Notes under the pieces: model-generated
Databases searched by the model: none
What the model saw: only the letters and a program-made list of their open reading frames with translations
What the model was told of the DNA's origin: nothing
Part shown: one piece after another, positions 16,259-25,985 of the stretch
Position numbering within the stretch: position 1 is the stretch's first letter
Layout: each line of letters begins with the position of its first letter
Position numbers and translations under genes: made by a program
Source: an uncultured Nitrospira sp.
Lineage (GTDB): Bacteria > Nitrospirota > Nitrospiria > Nitrospirales > Nitrospiraceae
NCBI GenBank assembly: GCA_902500995.1
Contig: CABVSR010000007.1
Coordinates: 1 to 64,000, forward strand
Length of the DNA: 64,000 nucleotides
Reading direction: 5' to 3'

Positions 16259-19200
16259 ATGCCAAGCCCGGACCGTCCGGTTCGCCCGGACATTCCCTGG
16301 GATCGCCTGAGCGGCGGAGGCGAGATGGGGAGGATCGTGCGCGCCAAAGACTGGTCCAAAACGGCGCTTGGTCCATTCGACACCTGGCCCAAAAGCCTGC
16401 GGACAGCCGTAGGCATGGTGCTGAACTCCCGCTACCCGATGTTCATCGCGTGGGGCGAGGAGCTGACCTTTCTCTACAACGATGGATACGCGCCGATTTT
16501 CGGCGCGAAACATCCGGCTGCCTTGGGGCTTCCCTTCGCGCAAATTTGGGCGGAAATCTGGCACGATATTCGGCCGCTGGTGGACCAGGCCCTCAGCGGG
16601 ACCGCGACCTGGTCGGAAGACCTCCTCCTCTTCATGGAGCGCAGCGGCTATCCGGAGGAAACGTATTACACGTTTTCCTATAGCCCCTTGCCGGACGATA
16701 CCGCCGGCATCGGTGGAATGCTCTGCGTTTGCACGGAAACCACGGGGCGCGTCATCGGCAATCGTCAGTTGGCCGTCTTGCGCGAGATCGGCGCCCGCAC
16801 GGTTGAAGCGCGAACCTGGCAAGAGGCGGCCCTGTGGAGCGTCGAAGCGTTGAATGCCAATCCTCGCGATCTGCCGTTCGCGCTCCTGTACCTTGCCGAC
16901 CCCGAGACTGAGCAACTCACATTGGCCGGAGCGGCCGGCATCGAGCCGGGCCACGAAGCCGCGCCCACAAGAATTGGGTTCAATGGCGTGCCCTGGTCAC
17001 TGGGGGAGGCCATCCATCGACGCGAGCCCATGTTGATCGACGATCTCCCGCGGTTATTCGCGGACTCGTTGCCGAGCGGTCCCTGGCCGCAGCCCCCCGT
17101 CAAGGCCGCGGTGGTGCCGGTCTCAGCCGGCGGGCGCGCCGGAGCGTTGATCGTCGGTCTGAATCCCTATCGCCTGTTCGACAGTGGATATCGAAACTTT
17201 CTCACGCTGGTGGCCGGGCAGATCTCGGCCAGCATCGCCAGCGCGCAGGCCTATGAGGAGGAGAAAACACGCGCCGAATGGTTGGCCGAGCTGGATCGGG
17301 CCAAGACCGCGTTTTTCTCCAATGTGAGTCATGAGTTTCGGACTCCATTGACGCTGATGCTGGGCCCTATCGAGGACTTGCTGGCCAAGGGGGACGCTGA
17401 GCTCGCGCCGGCGACCAAAGACCAGTTGGAGCTCGTCAACCGGAATGGAGTGCGATTGCTTCGCCTGGTAAACAATCTGCTCGATTTCTCGCGGCTCGAA
17501 GCGGGACGGGCGCAGGCGCGCTACGAACCCACGGATCTCGGTTCTGTGACGGCGGAGTTGGCGAGCGGTTTCCAATCAGCCGTGGACCGGGCGGGATTGA
17601 AGTTGATCGTCGATTGCCCTCCGCTGTCGGAGCCGGTCTATGTCGATCGCGATATGTGGGAAAAGATCGTCCTGAATCTCCTCAGCAATGCCTTCAAATT
17701 CACCTTCGACGGTGAGATCGAAATCAGTGTGAAAACGGATTTCCGGAGCCAGGCAGGGCCGGATGACGCCTCCGCTCCCCGTGTCATCCTCACGGTGCGC
17801 GATACCGGGGTCGGCATACCGGCAGAGGCCATCCCGAGGCTGTTCGAACGATTCTACCGCGCCGAGAACATGCGAAGCCGGACCCATGAGGGAAGCGGAA
17901 TTGGCCTGGCGCTGGTGCAGGAGTTGATCAAGCTCCATGGCGGATCGGTGCGCGCCGAAAGCCGGATCGGGGAAGGCAGCCGGTTTACCGTCATGATGCC
18001 GTTCGGGACGGCACATCTGCCGGCGGAAAGCGTCGGGGCCCGCGCTGCTTTGTCGCCCCTCGCCGGAGGCGCCGAGTCCGTCGTCGAAGAGGTCCTGCGA
18101 TGGTTGCCTGAAACGGACCCGGCCCGGCCGTGGGCGGCCGATTCTAGGCTCAGAGGCCCGGAACCCCTGATTGGGGCCCGTCAGGAACAAGCCGGCGTTT
18201 TATCCGATCCACCGATACGCCTCGCGCCGGGCGCACCGCGTATCCTGGTGGCCGATGACAATGCCGACATGCGGCAATATCTCGTCCGACTGCTCGCAGA
18301 ACGGTATGTGGTGGAGGTGGTGCAGGACGGCCAGGCGGCATTGGCCGCCGCGCGGAGAGCGAGGCCGGATCTCATCCTGAGCGATATCATGATGCCGAAA
18401 CTGGACGGCCTCGGCTTGCTCCGCGAACTGCGCCGGGATCCCGCGCTGAAGACCGTTCCGGTCATTCTCCTGTCTGCCCGCGCCGGCGAGGAATCCCGTA
18501 TCGACGGAGCGGAGCAGGGCGCCGATGATTACCTCATCAAGCCGTTCAGCGCCCGCGAATTACTCGCGCGTATCCACGCGCACCTCATGATGGCGGGCGT
18601 TCGGCGGGATAGTGAAGCGCGCATGGCGGCCGAACTCGAGGCCATGACGCGATTGTATGAGGTGGGCAACAGGTGTGTTCAGGCCGGAGAGGATCTGCAA
18701 CGCTGCGCCAACGGCTTCGTAGAGGCCGCGATTGCATTGACGGGAGCGAATAAAGGCAATCTGCAGCTGCTCGACAGGCAGAGCGGCGCACTGATCATCG
18801 CGGCCCACCGGGGATTCGAGCGACCGTTTCTCGAGTTCTTTGCCGAAGTGCGACCGTCCGAAGCGGCGGCCTGCGGCGCAGCCATGCACGGCCAGGAGCG
18901 CGTCATCGTGGACGATATCACGCAGAGCCCGCTGTTCGCCGGGCGCCCGTCGCAGAAGGTGTTGCTGGATGCCGGCGTGCGCGCCGTGCAATCGACCCCC
19001 TTGATCAGCAGCACGGGAACGGTGCTGGGGATGATCTCGACGCATTTTGCGGAGGCGCATCGGCCCAGCGGGATCGAATTGCGCCTGATGGATCTGCTCG
19101 CGCGTCAAGCGGCCGACTACCTGGAGCGCAAAGAGGCGGAAGAGGCGCTGCGATCCGGCGAGGAGCGGCTCCGGGCCATGTTCGAACAAGCCGCCACCGG

Positions 19201-21544
19201 CATCGCGGTCGTGGATCTTGACGGGCGATTCCAGGAGGTCAACGATCGCATGTGCCAGATTGTGAGCCGCGGACGCGAGCAGTTGCTCACGTTGTCCTAT
19301 GCCGATCTGACCCATCCTGACGATTGGAGCGGCACCCGGGAGAAAATGGAAGGGGTCGCCTCGGGAACACTCGCGGAGTTCGATCTCGAAAAACGCTACA
19401 GCCGATCCGACGGAACCTGGGTTTGGGTGAATGTGGCGGTTTCCGCCCTGCGGGACGGAAACGGTCGGCCGCGGGGATTGCTCGCCGTCGTGCAGGACAT
19501 CGATGCACGCAAACGTGCCGAGCAAGCCTTGCGCGAAAGCGAAGCGCGCTTCCGCGAGATGGCCGACAACGCCCCCGTGATGGTCTGGGTCACCGACCCG
19601 GACGGCTACTGCAACTTTCTCAGTCAGTCGTGGTACGACTTCACTGGGCAGACGGCGGAAACCGGCCTGGGTTTCGGGTGGATTGACGCCGTGCATCCCG
19701 GCGACCGGGAGCGCACGCGGGAAGTGTTCGTCGGCGCCAGTGGCCGCAAAGAGTCGTTCCAACTCGAATACCGCCTTCGCGGCCGGGACGGCGAGTACCG
19801 CTGGGCCATCGATGCCGCCGCACCCCGGTGTTCTGAGTCGGGCGAATTCCTGGGCTACATCGGTTCGGTCATCGACATCACCGAACGGAAAGCGGCCGAG
19901 GAGCGGCTGTTCGAGGCCCACGCTCTCATCGACTCGCTCCTGTTGGGCGCGCCGATCGGCTTCTGTTACCTCAACCGCGAGTTGCGCTACGAGCGCATCA
20001 ACCCGCGTTTAGCCGAGCTGAACGGGCTGCCGGTGGAAGCGCATCTCGGCAAACACGTGTCGGAAATCGTACCGTCGCTCGCCGGCGCCGTCTATGACGT
20101 GACGAATCGCATCCTCTCCACGGGCCGGCCGATCATGAATCATGAGTTCAGCGGGGAAACGGCGGCGGCACCGGGCATGATCCGCTATTGGAATGAGAAC
20201 TGGTATCCCGTCTATGACCAGGGAGGAGAGATCCGCGGCTTCGGGGTGGTGGTGGAAGACGTGACTGAACGGAAGGGGGCCGAAGTCGCCTTGCGAGAGG
20301 CGCAACAGCGCTTGCAGGAATGGAACGTCAAGTTGGAGCAGGCGGTGAATCTCAAAACCGCCGAATTGATTCACTCGGAGGACCGGCTCCGGGCCATGGC
20401 GACCGAGCTGAACCTGGCCGAGCAACGGGAACGGAAACGCCTGGCGACCGAATTACACGATCACCTCCAGCAGACGTTGGTGCTGGGCAAGTTGAAGATG
20501 GGACAAGGGAAGCGGTTGGCGACCGCGATGCCCGCCTTAGCGCAAGTAATCGAGGAAACCGATGCCGTCTTCTCCGAGGCCTTGCACTATACCCGCACGC
20601 TCGTGGCGGAGTTGAGCCCGCCGGTGCTGCGGGACCACGGACTCGCCGCCGGGTTGAACTGGCTTGCCGACTACATGAAGAAACACGAGGTGTCGGTGAC
20701 CGTGATCCTGCCAAAGGATGACGGGTTGAGTTTGCCTGAGGACCAGTCCATGCTGCTGTTTCAGTCGGTCCGCGAACTGTTGATCAATTCCTGGAAACAT
20801 GGCGGAACGGGCCAAGCCACGGTGACGATGGAGCGGTCTGCCGGGCTGCTACGAATACAGGTCTGCGACGAGGGCGCGGGATTCGACGCGGCGGCGGTGG
20901 GGCTGGCCGCGGGTTCCGGAATCTCGTCCAAATTCGGACTGCTGAGCATCCGGGAGCGGATGCGGGCGCTGGGAGGTTCTTTCGAGATCGACTCGAATCC
21001 GAATCAAGGCACCAGGGCGACCCTGACCTTGCCGGTCGCCGGCGGCCAATGGAGAGCGCCGAGCGGCCGGCCCGGTGTGTCAGGCGAGGGCGCCACGGCC
21101 GGCCGTGCTGCGGTTCCCCCTGCCGATCCGTCGCTGCCGGCGGCAGGGATTCGAGTATTGCTGGTCGACGATCATGCCATGGTGCGGCAAGGGCTTCGTT
21201 CCGTGCTGGATGCCTACAGCGACATTCAGGTTGTCGGCGAAGCCCAAGACGGTTCGGAAGCCGTGAGGCTCGTCGGAGAGCTGTGGCCGCGCGTGGTGGT
21301 GATGGACATCAGTATGCCGAAGATGAACGGGATCGAGGCGACCGCGGAAATCAAGGGCCGGTATCCGGACACGACGGTCATCGGCCTGTCGGTGAACGCG
21401 GACAGTGAAAATGCCGAGGCGATGGCGCGCGCAGGCGCGATGCGTCTCCTGACGAAAGAAGCCGCCGTCGAATCTCTCTACGATGCGATTCGCGAAGCCG
21501 TCACGGTCACCGAACCGGGTTTGGAGCGCCTCTTCTCGGCCTGA
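16259..21544 (+). CDS. Giant hybrid sensor kinase: two kinase cores, two receivers
   Basis: Encodes 1761 residues; AAGAAAGGA (16243-16251) seven bases before ATG 16259 supports this start. Domain order: PAS-like (about 20-140), GAF (about 170-330), HisKA with His358 in SHEFRTPL and HATPase (NLLSNAFKF, DTGVGIP, GSGIGLAL), receiver with Asp709 (LILSDIMMPKLDG), GAF (about 800-950), three PAS/PAC units (about 970-1340), a short coiled coil, a HisKA_3 core with His1400 (ATELHDHLQQT) and its HATPase (VCDEGAGFD), and a C-terminal receiver with Asp1683 (VVVMDISMPKMNG). The final receiver resembles NarL/FixJ types but has no DNA-binding domain. One polypeptide therefore joins an EnvZ-class and a NarX-class phosphorelay. 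Output partner unknown; no response-regulator gene is adjacent. Confidence 0.93.
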   Translation: MPSPDRPVRPDIPWDRLSGGGEMGRIVRAKDWSKTALGPFDTWPKSLRTAVGMVLNSRYPMFIAWGEELTFLYNDGYAPIFGAKHPAALGLPFAQIWAEIWHDIRPLVDQALSGTATWSEDLLLFMERSGYPEETYYTFSYSPLPDDTAGIGGMLCVCTETTGRVIGNRQLAVLREIGARTVEARTWQEAALWSVEALNANPRDLPFALLYLADPETEQLTLAGAAGIEPGHEAAPTRIGFNGVPWSLGEAIHRREPMLIDDLPRLFADSLPSGPWPQPPVKAAVVPVSAGGRAGALIVGLNPYRLFDSGYRNFLTLVAGQISASIASAQAYEEEKTRAEWLAELDRAKTAFFSNVSHEFRTPLTLMLGPIEDLLAKGDAELAPATKDQLELVNRNGVRLLRLVNNLLDFSRLEAGRAQARYEPTDLGSVTAELASGFQSAVDRAGLKLIVDCPPLSEPVYVDRDMWEKIVLNLLSNAFKFTFDGEIEISVKTDFRSQAGPDDASAPRVILTVRDTGVGIPAEAIPRLFERFYRAENMRSRTHEGSGIGLALVQELIKLHGGSVRAESRIGEGSRFTVMMPFGTAHLPAESVGARAALSPLAGGAESVVEEVLRWLPETDPARPWAADSRLRGPEPLIGARQEQAGVLSDPPIRLAPGAPRILVADDNADMRQYLVRLLAERYVVEVVQDGQAALAAARRARPDLILSDIMMPKLDGLGLLRELRRDPALKTVPVILLSARAGEESRIDGAEQGADDYLIKPFSARELLARIHAHLMMAGVRRDSEARMAAELEAMTRLYEVGNRCVQAGEDLQRCANGFVEAAIALTGANKGNLQLLDRQSGALIIAAHRGFERPFLEFFAEVRPSEAAACGAAMHGQERVIVDDITQSPLFAGRPSQKVLLDAGVRAVQSTPLISSTGTVLGMISTHFAEAHRPSGIELRLMDLLARQAADYLERKEAEEALRSGEERLRAMFEQAATGIAVVDLDGRFQEVNDRMCQIVSRGREQLLTLSYADLTHPDDWSGTREKMEGVASGTLAEFDLEKRYSRSDGTWVWVNVAVSALRDGNGRPRGLLAVVQDIDARKRAEQALRESEARFREMADNAPVMVWVTDPDGYCNFLSQSWYDFTGQTAETGLGFGWIDAVHPGDRERTREVFVGASGRKESFQLEYRLRGRDGEYRWAIDAAAPRCSESGEFLGYIGSVIDITERKAAEERLFEAHALIDSLLLGAPIGFCYLNRELRYERINPRLAELNGLPVEAHLGKHVSEIVPSLAGAVYDVTNRILSTGRPIMNHEFSGETAAAPGMIRYWNENWYPVYDQGGEIRGFGVVVEDVTERKGAEVALREAQQRLQEWNVKLEQAVNLKTAELIHSEDRLRAMATELNLAEQRERKRLATELHDHLQQTLVLGKLKMGQGKRLATAMPALAQVIEETDAVFSEALHYTRTLVAELSPPVLRDHGLAAGLNWLADYMKKHEVSVTVILPKDDGLSLPEDQSMLLFQSVRELLINSWKHGGTGQATVTMERSAGLLRIQVCDEGAGFDAAAVGLAAGSGISSKFGLLSIRERMRALGGSFEIDSNPNQGTRATLTLPVAGGQWRAPSGRPGVSGEGATAGRAAVPPADPSLPAAGIRVLLVDDHAMVRQGLRSVLDAYSDIQVVGEAQDGSEAVRLVGELWPRVVVMDISMPKMNGIEATAEIKGRYPDTTVIGLSVNADSENAEAMARAGAMRLLTKEAAVESLYDAIREAVTVTEPGLERLFSA

Positions 21545-21695
21545 CTGCCGGATGTTTTTGGCGGACACACCCTCCTTGCCTCAAACCGGCCTTCCAGGAA
21601 TTCATAAGCCTGATGCAGCGGCAGGCCTGAGACACCGTAGAGCCTTGCTTGCCGATCCGGCAGAAGACAATCACTTTGATCCTATAGGAAGACGC

Positions 21696-23423
21696 ATGGC
21701 AGCTATGAATGTTCCTCCGTCACAGCTCGAAGCCAGTTCCCTGGCCTCCGCACCCAGACCCGCATGGACGGCACTCTGGGAGAACCCGGCCGTGGGTCGA
21801 TATGTGGAGATGTTGCTGCTGGTGCTCGTGGGAGGTTGGGCCTATTTTGCCAATCTGCATCTCTCGTTGTTGGAGGGCAGCGAAGGCCTGTATGCCGGTA
21901 TCGCGGGAGAAATGCGCCGGCGGCAGGAATTCTTCGACCTGACCTATCAGGGAGAGCCCTACTTCAATAAGCCGCCGCTGTTTTTCTGGTTGTTGAATCT
22001 CTCGACCTCGCTCTGGGGAGACCACGAGATCGCGCTGCGCCTTCCCGGCTCGCTGGCCGCGGCGGGAACCATTCTCCTGACTTACCTGCTGGGCACGCAG
22101 CTGATGTCGTCCCGGGCCGGATTTTGGGCCGCGCTCGTCGTGGCCACCACCCATGTCTTTCTCTGGTACGGGCGGCGCGTGTTGTTCGATTCGACCCTGA
22201 CGTTCCTGGTCACCCTGGCGCTCTTCGCCTGGATTCAAGTGCAGATCCTGGGCCGCAGTTCACGCTGGTATCTGCTCGCGTTTCTCAGTATGGCGCTCGG
22301 AGCCATGCTCAAGGAGATGCACGGATTTTTCCTGCCCCTGTTGATCATGGCCTTGTATGCTGTGATCCAGCGCGACGCCCGGATGGTGAAAGACCCATTC
22401 TTTTGGATCGGGCTGGCGGGGGCCGTCGCGATGCTCGCCTGGTACGCGCAATTGTTGAGCGCGGGGTACCAGCATCATTTCCTGGTGCGGAGCGCCGTCC
22501 AGTCCGTGTGGAACAGCGGCCTGTCGGGCGCTGCGGGCACCTCGAAGGACGGGCATCCGATCTATTGGTACCTGGGCATGATGTGGGCTGATTTTTTCCC
22601 CTGGTGCGCGCTGTTGCCCTCGGCGTTGATCTTACTCTGGGCGCAACGACCGTTGCGTTCGCATCCGACGGAACTCCTGCTGCTGGTGTGGGTGCTGGGT
22701 CTGTTCACGGCGTTCAGTTTGGCCACGCTCAAACGGGAGCCGTATCTGACCACCCTCGTGCCCGGCATCGGTCTGATGATCGGTTATTTCTATCATCGGT
22801 TGGGCTCGTCCGAGGAGACCGGCCGGAGCATGCCTCCATTGCTCAGACTGTTTCTGGTCATCCTCGCCCTGGTCTTTATCGGAGGCATGTTCTTTGGCGC
22901 CGCCCCGTTGCGCCGCCGTTGGCTCGTGTCCGCTCCGATCGTCTCGCCCGTCTTCGTGGTCATCATGGTCTCGCTCGCGGGGACGCTGCTGTATGCGGCC
23001 ATCACAGCACGCCTCCAGTTCGCGCTTCGCATGGTCGGAGTGTTGGCGGTGGCCTACGTGGTCCTGGTGGTGAATTACGTGTTTCCCGCGATCGATCAGG
23101 CTGCCTCACCGCGGAAGGCCACCGAGGAAATCACAACCATGGCGAGAGACGCGGGACAGCCGATGTTTCTCTACATTCCGGGCTGGCCGAAAAACGAAGA
23201 TGCGGTGTACTACCTGAAACGTGACTCCTTGCTGCGCGACCTGCCGGATCAGGAAGCGGTGCAGCAAGCGGTGTTGGCGCAGGGGCCGATCCGGGTCATC
23301 ACCGAAGAACAGCATAGGCGTGCTCTCCAGCAGCAGGCCGGTCTGGCCGTTGAAACCCTCCAGGAGTTTCTGCAACCGGGCCGCAAGCACCTGTATCTGC
23401 TGTCCGTTCAAGCGCGAGGCTGA
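21696..23423 (+). CDS. GT-C glycosyltransferase, ArnT/PMT-like
   Basis: Encodes 575 residues; TAGGAAG (21685-21691) precedes ATG 21696. About eleven to twelve transmembrane segments. The first periplasmic loop (LLEGSEGLYAGIAGEM, then GEPYFNKPPLFFWL) is the acidic catalytic loop seen in ArnT-type and other family 39/83 lipid-linked sugar transferases, though a Glu occupies the usual Asp. A hydrophilic C-terminal domain begins near residue 480. Such enzymes move a sugar from undecaprenyl phosphate to lipid A, protein or a glycolipid outside the inner membrane. The acceptor is unknown, as no sugar-modification cluster surrounds it. Lies 151 bases after the hybrid kinase. Confidence 0.82.
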   Translation: MAAMNVPPSQLEASSLASAPRPAWTALWENPAVGRYVEMLLLVLVGGWAYFANLHLSLLEGSEGLYAGIAGEMRRRQEFFDLTYQGEPYFNKPPLFFWLLNLSTSLWGDHEIALRLPGSLAAAGTILLTYLLGTQLMSSRAGFWAALVVATTHVFLWYGRRVLFDSTLTFLVTLALFAWIQVQILGRSSRWYLLAFLSMALGAMLKEMHGFFLPLLIMALYAVIQRDARMVKDPFFWIGLAGAVAMLAWYAQLLSAGYQHHFLVRSAVQSVWNSGLSGAAGTSKDGHPIYWYLGMMWADFFPWCALLPSALILLWAQRPLRSHPTELLLLVWVLGLFTAFSLATLKREPYLTTLVPGIGLMIGYFYHRLGSSEETGRSMPPLLRLFLVILALVFIGGMFFGAAPLRRRWLVSAPIVSPVFVVIMVSLAGTLLYAAITARLQFALRMVGVLAVAYVVLVVNYVFPAIDQAASPRKATEEITTMARDAGQPMFLYIPGWPKNEDAVYYLKRDSLLRDLPDQEAVQQAVLAQGPIRVITEEQHRRALQQQAGLAVETLQEFLQPGRKHLYLLSVQARG

Positions 23424-23601
23424 GACGCGCCGTATACAGCCCGGTCTGTTGCATTCTGCCACAGGCCGGCCGGTTCCTTCTGTAGCAGACCTCCCCGATT
23501 CTGATCCTCACATCTCAATCTCCGGCCCGTGATCCCGTTAGGCAGGAGAGACCGTAGAGCTTGCCCGCCTCCAGACCCACTCAGGGCGCCATCCTTGCAC
23601 C

Positions 23602-24831
23602 GTGGTGATGCTGTTTTCCGGCGCGGAGTTTCGCTTGATGCGGATCATCGGCTCAACCATTCTGCTCATTCTGGTCATGCTCATGAGGCTCGGTCCGGTC
23701 CCCGCCTTTGCCGACCAGGACGAGGGACCCTCGCCGCTGGTCGGAAGAGCGTTGTTGCGCGAGGGACAAGTCTTTAACGGCGACTATGTGGCGTTCGGTC
23801 CGCTGGTGGAGATTTCCGGGATCGTCAACGGCGATCTCTATGCCGCGGGCGGTGAAGTGAGGGTGACGGGTGTCGTCAACGGGGATGTGATTGTGGCTGG
23901 GGCCAAGGTTGTCCTGTCCGGCACGGTCACCCAGGATGCCCGCGTGGCCGGAGGGCATGTCACCATCAGCGGCCGCATCGGCCGGAACGCGACGATCGGA
24001 GCGGGTGAGCTGGACCTGACGGACCAGGCCCAGGTGCGGGACAACCTGCTGGCGGGGGGCGGCCACGTGGAGCTGGCGGGCAGGGTGGGCCACGATGCGC
24101 GGATCGGGGCGTGGCGCCTCATCGTCGCGAGCGAGATTGCGCGCGATCTGGTCGTGGCCGCCGAGTCCGTGCGTGTGACATCTAAGGCGTCGGTCGGCGG
24201 CCGCTTGCGATATTGGAGCGAGGCCGCTCCTTCGATCGACGAGCAGGCCAAGATTCACGGGCCGATCACGCGCCGCCCCTTGCCGGAGGGGTGGAGTCTC
24301 GAACGGGCTCGCCAGGGCCTGATCGGGATGCGATTGCTGGCGGCCTTCGTCAGCTTTTTCTCCACCTTGATTCTGGGGCTGCTGCTCTTGCGATGGTTCC
24401 CGTGGTTTGCGGGAGAGGTCACGGCGGCGATCCGCGAGCGGCCCGGGCCTTCGCTGGGATGGGGACTGGCCGCCTCCATCATCACGCCCGTCGTCGCCGC
24501 GAGTTTCGTGATCACGCTGCTGGTATTGCCGGCGGGCGTCATGCTGTTTGCCCTGTACGGCGTGACGCTGTATCTGGCAAGGATCTTTGCCGTCACCCGG
24601 GCGGGACAATTTCTGCTTCGCCGGCCGGCCGACTCGCCTGCGTCTGCCCAGCCCTTTGTCGTGGGGTTGGTCGTCTATTCACTGCTGGCGCTCATCCCGT
24701 TCGTCGGAGGCTTGGTGACCTTCATCGCCGTGATGACGGGCATGGGCGGCTTGTTGATAGCCGGGAGGGAACGTCTCGCGCGCTCGCAAGAACAGGACGC
24801 AGCGGAAGAGATGCACGCAAGCAGGCTATGA
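23602..24831 (+). CDS. Bactofilin-like beta-helix protein with membrane domain
   Basis: Encodes up to 409 residues (GTG 23602; ATG 23638, starting MRIIGSTILL, is an alternative that leaves a cleaner signal peptide ending AFA). Residues about 60-215 are short repeats of a right-handed beta-helix (EISGIVNGDLYAAGGEVRVTG is typical), as in polymer-forming bactofilins. The second half has four to five transmembrane segments (about 235-390). Such fusions are found in many bacteria as exported or membrane-anchored scaffold proteins. It overlaps the mlaE-like start by ATGA, so it is cotranslated with the lipid-transport operon and may organise it. Confidence 0.75.
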   Translation: MVMLFSGAEFRLMRIIGSTILLILVMLMRLGPVPAFADQDEGPSPLVGRALLREGQVFNGDYVAFGPLVEISGIVNGDLYAAGGEVRVTGVVNGDVIVAGAKVVLSGTVTQDARVAGGHVTISGRIGRNATIGAGELDLTDQAQVRDNLLAGGGHVELAGRVGHDARIGAWRLIVASEIARDLVVAAESVRVTSKASVGGRLRYWSEAAPSIDEQAKIHGPITRRPLPEGWSLERARQGLIGMRLLAAFVSFFSTLILGLLLLRWFPWFAGEVTAAIRERPGPSLGWGLAASIITPVVAASFVITLLVLPAGVMLFALYGVTLYLARIFAVTRAGQFLLRRPADSPASAQPFVVGLVVYSLLALIPFVGGLVTFIAVMTGMGGLLIAGRERLARSQEQDAAEEMHASRL

Positions 24832-25967
24832 ATCGCCCTCACACAACGGACCCACGGGGGCAGTCGGCGGCGGTGACCTTCGTAGACGGTCGGACCCTGC
24901 GTTGTCTCGGATCGTGGACGATGTCCGATGTGGGGCCGGCTGAACGGGCCTTGAGAGGAATGGAGTGGCCTCCCGGTGGTTCCTTGCGCGTTGAGGGAAG
25001 CGGCATCGCCGCCTTCGATACGGGAGGCGCCGTCGTGTTGTCCCGGGCGGTGATGGAAGCCCGGCGGCGAGGCTGCGAGGTGACGATCGAAGGGTTGCGC
25101 GCCGAACATGCCCAATTGATGAGTCTGGTGTCGGCCAATTGGAACGCCATGATGGCGCATGTCGCTGCGCGGCGGAGCAGGAGGGCGCGTCTCCAGTCTT
25201 CGATGGACAGTCTGGCCGCGCAGCTTCTGCGGGGCTTGGATTTTGTCGGTGAAAGTTCGCTGGCGCTCCTGCGCGCCGGCTTGTCGCCGGCCCGTCTGCG
25301 CTGGCGCAGCGCCTTGAACAGTCTCCGGCTCGACGGCGTCAATGCGTTGCCGATTACCGGGCTGCTGACCTTTCTGATCGGGGTGGTCATCGCCTATCAG
25401 GGCGCCGAGCAGTTGCGGAAGTTCGGCACGAATATTTTTATCGTGGACCTGGTGGGGATTTCGCTGTTGCGAGAAATTGCGCCGCTGATCGTGGCCATTT
25501 TGATCGCCGGTCGGTCCGGGTCTGCCTATGCGGCGCACATCGGGACGATGAAGGTCACGGAGGAGCTGGACGCGTTACGCACGTTCGGCTTGTCGCCCAC
25601 CGAACTGCTGGTCTTGCCGAGGGTCCTGGCGCTGGTCGTGGCCTTGCCGCTGCTGACCGTCTATGCCGATGCACTGGGAGTGTTCGGCGGCATGTTGATC
25701 GCGTCGAACCAGCTGAACGTGAGCTTCACCGCCTTCCTCTCGCGGTTCGAGGAAGCGGTGGCTTTGCGCCATTTCCTGATCGGCATTGCCAAGGCGCCCT
25801 GTTTTGCCGTCATCATCGCGCTTGTCGGATGTTATCAGGGCTTCCAGATCAGGGGCGGCGTGGACGATGTGGGTCGGCACACGACGCTCAGCGTGGTGCA
25901 AAGCATTTTTCTCGTCATCATGTTTGATGCCCTGTGCAGCATCATCCTGAACTGGTGGAACCTCTAG
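24828..25967 (+). CDS. mlaE: MlaE-type ABC permease with N-terminal STAS domain
   Basis: Encodes 379 residues from ATG 24828, which overlaps the previous stop (ATGA). Residues about 10-110 form a STAS-like domain (GSGIAAFDTGGAVVLSRAV), and about 140-379 the MlaE/YrbE permease with its conserved core (LREIAPLIVAILIAGRSGSAYAAHIG is split by position 240-265; EELDALRTFGLSP follows). The fusion of STAS to the permease replaces the separate MlaB found in enteric bacteria. The protein is the inner-membrane part of an MCE lipid transporter that moves phospholipid between the two membranes. Confidence 0.93.
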   Translation: MNRPHTTDPRGQSAAVTFVDGRTLRCLGSWTMSDVGPAERALRGMEWPPGGSLRVEGSGIAAFDTGGAVVLSRAVMEARRRGCEVTIEGLRAEHAQLMSLVSANWNAMMAHVAARRSRRARLQSSMDSLAAQLLRGLDFVGESSLALLRAGLSPARLRWRSALNSLRLDGVNALPITGLLTFLIGVVIAYQGAEQLRKFGTNIFIVDLVGISLLREIAPLIVAILIAGRSGSAYAAHIGTMKVTEELDALRTFGLSPTELLVLPRVLALVVALPLLTVYADALGVFGGMLIASNQLNVSFTAFLSRFEEAVALRHFLIGIAKAPCFAVIIALVGCYQGFQIRGGVDDVGRHTTLSVVQSIFLVIMFDALCSIILNWWNL

Positions 25968-25985
25968 CGGGGCGAGGGAGGCGAC

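Noticed and set aside
18560-19921. 453-codon open frame antisense to the hybrid kinase
   Set aside because: Lies under clear GAF and PAS domains and has no recognisable protein features.
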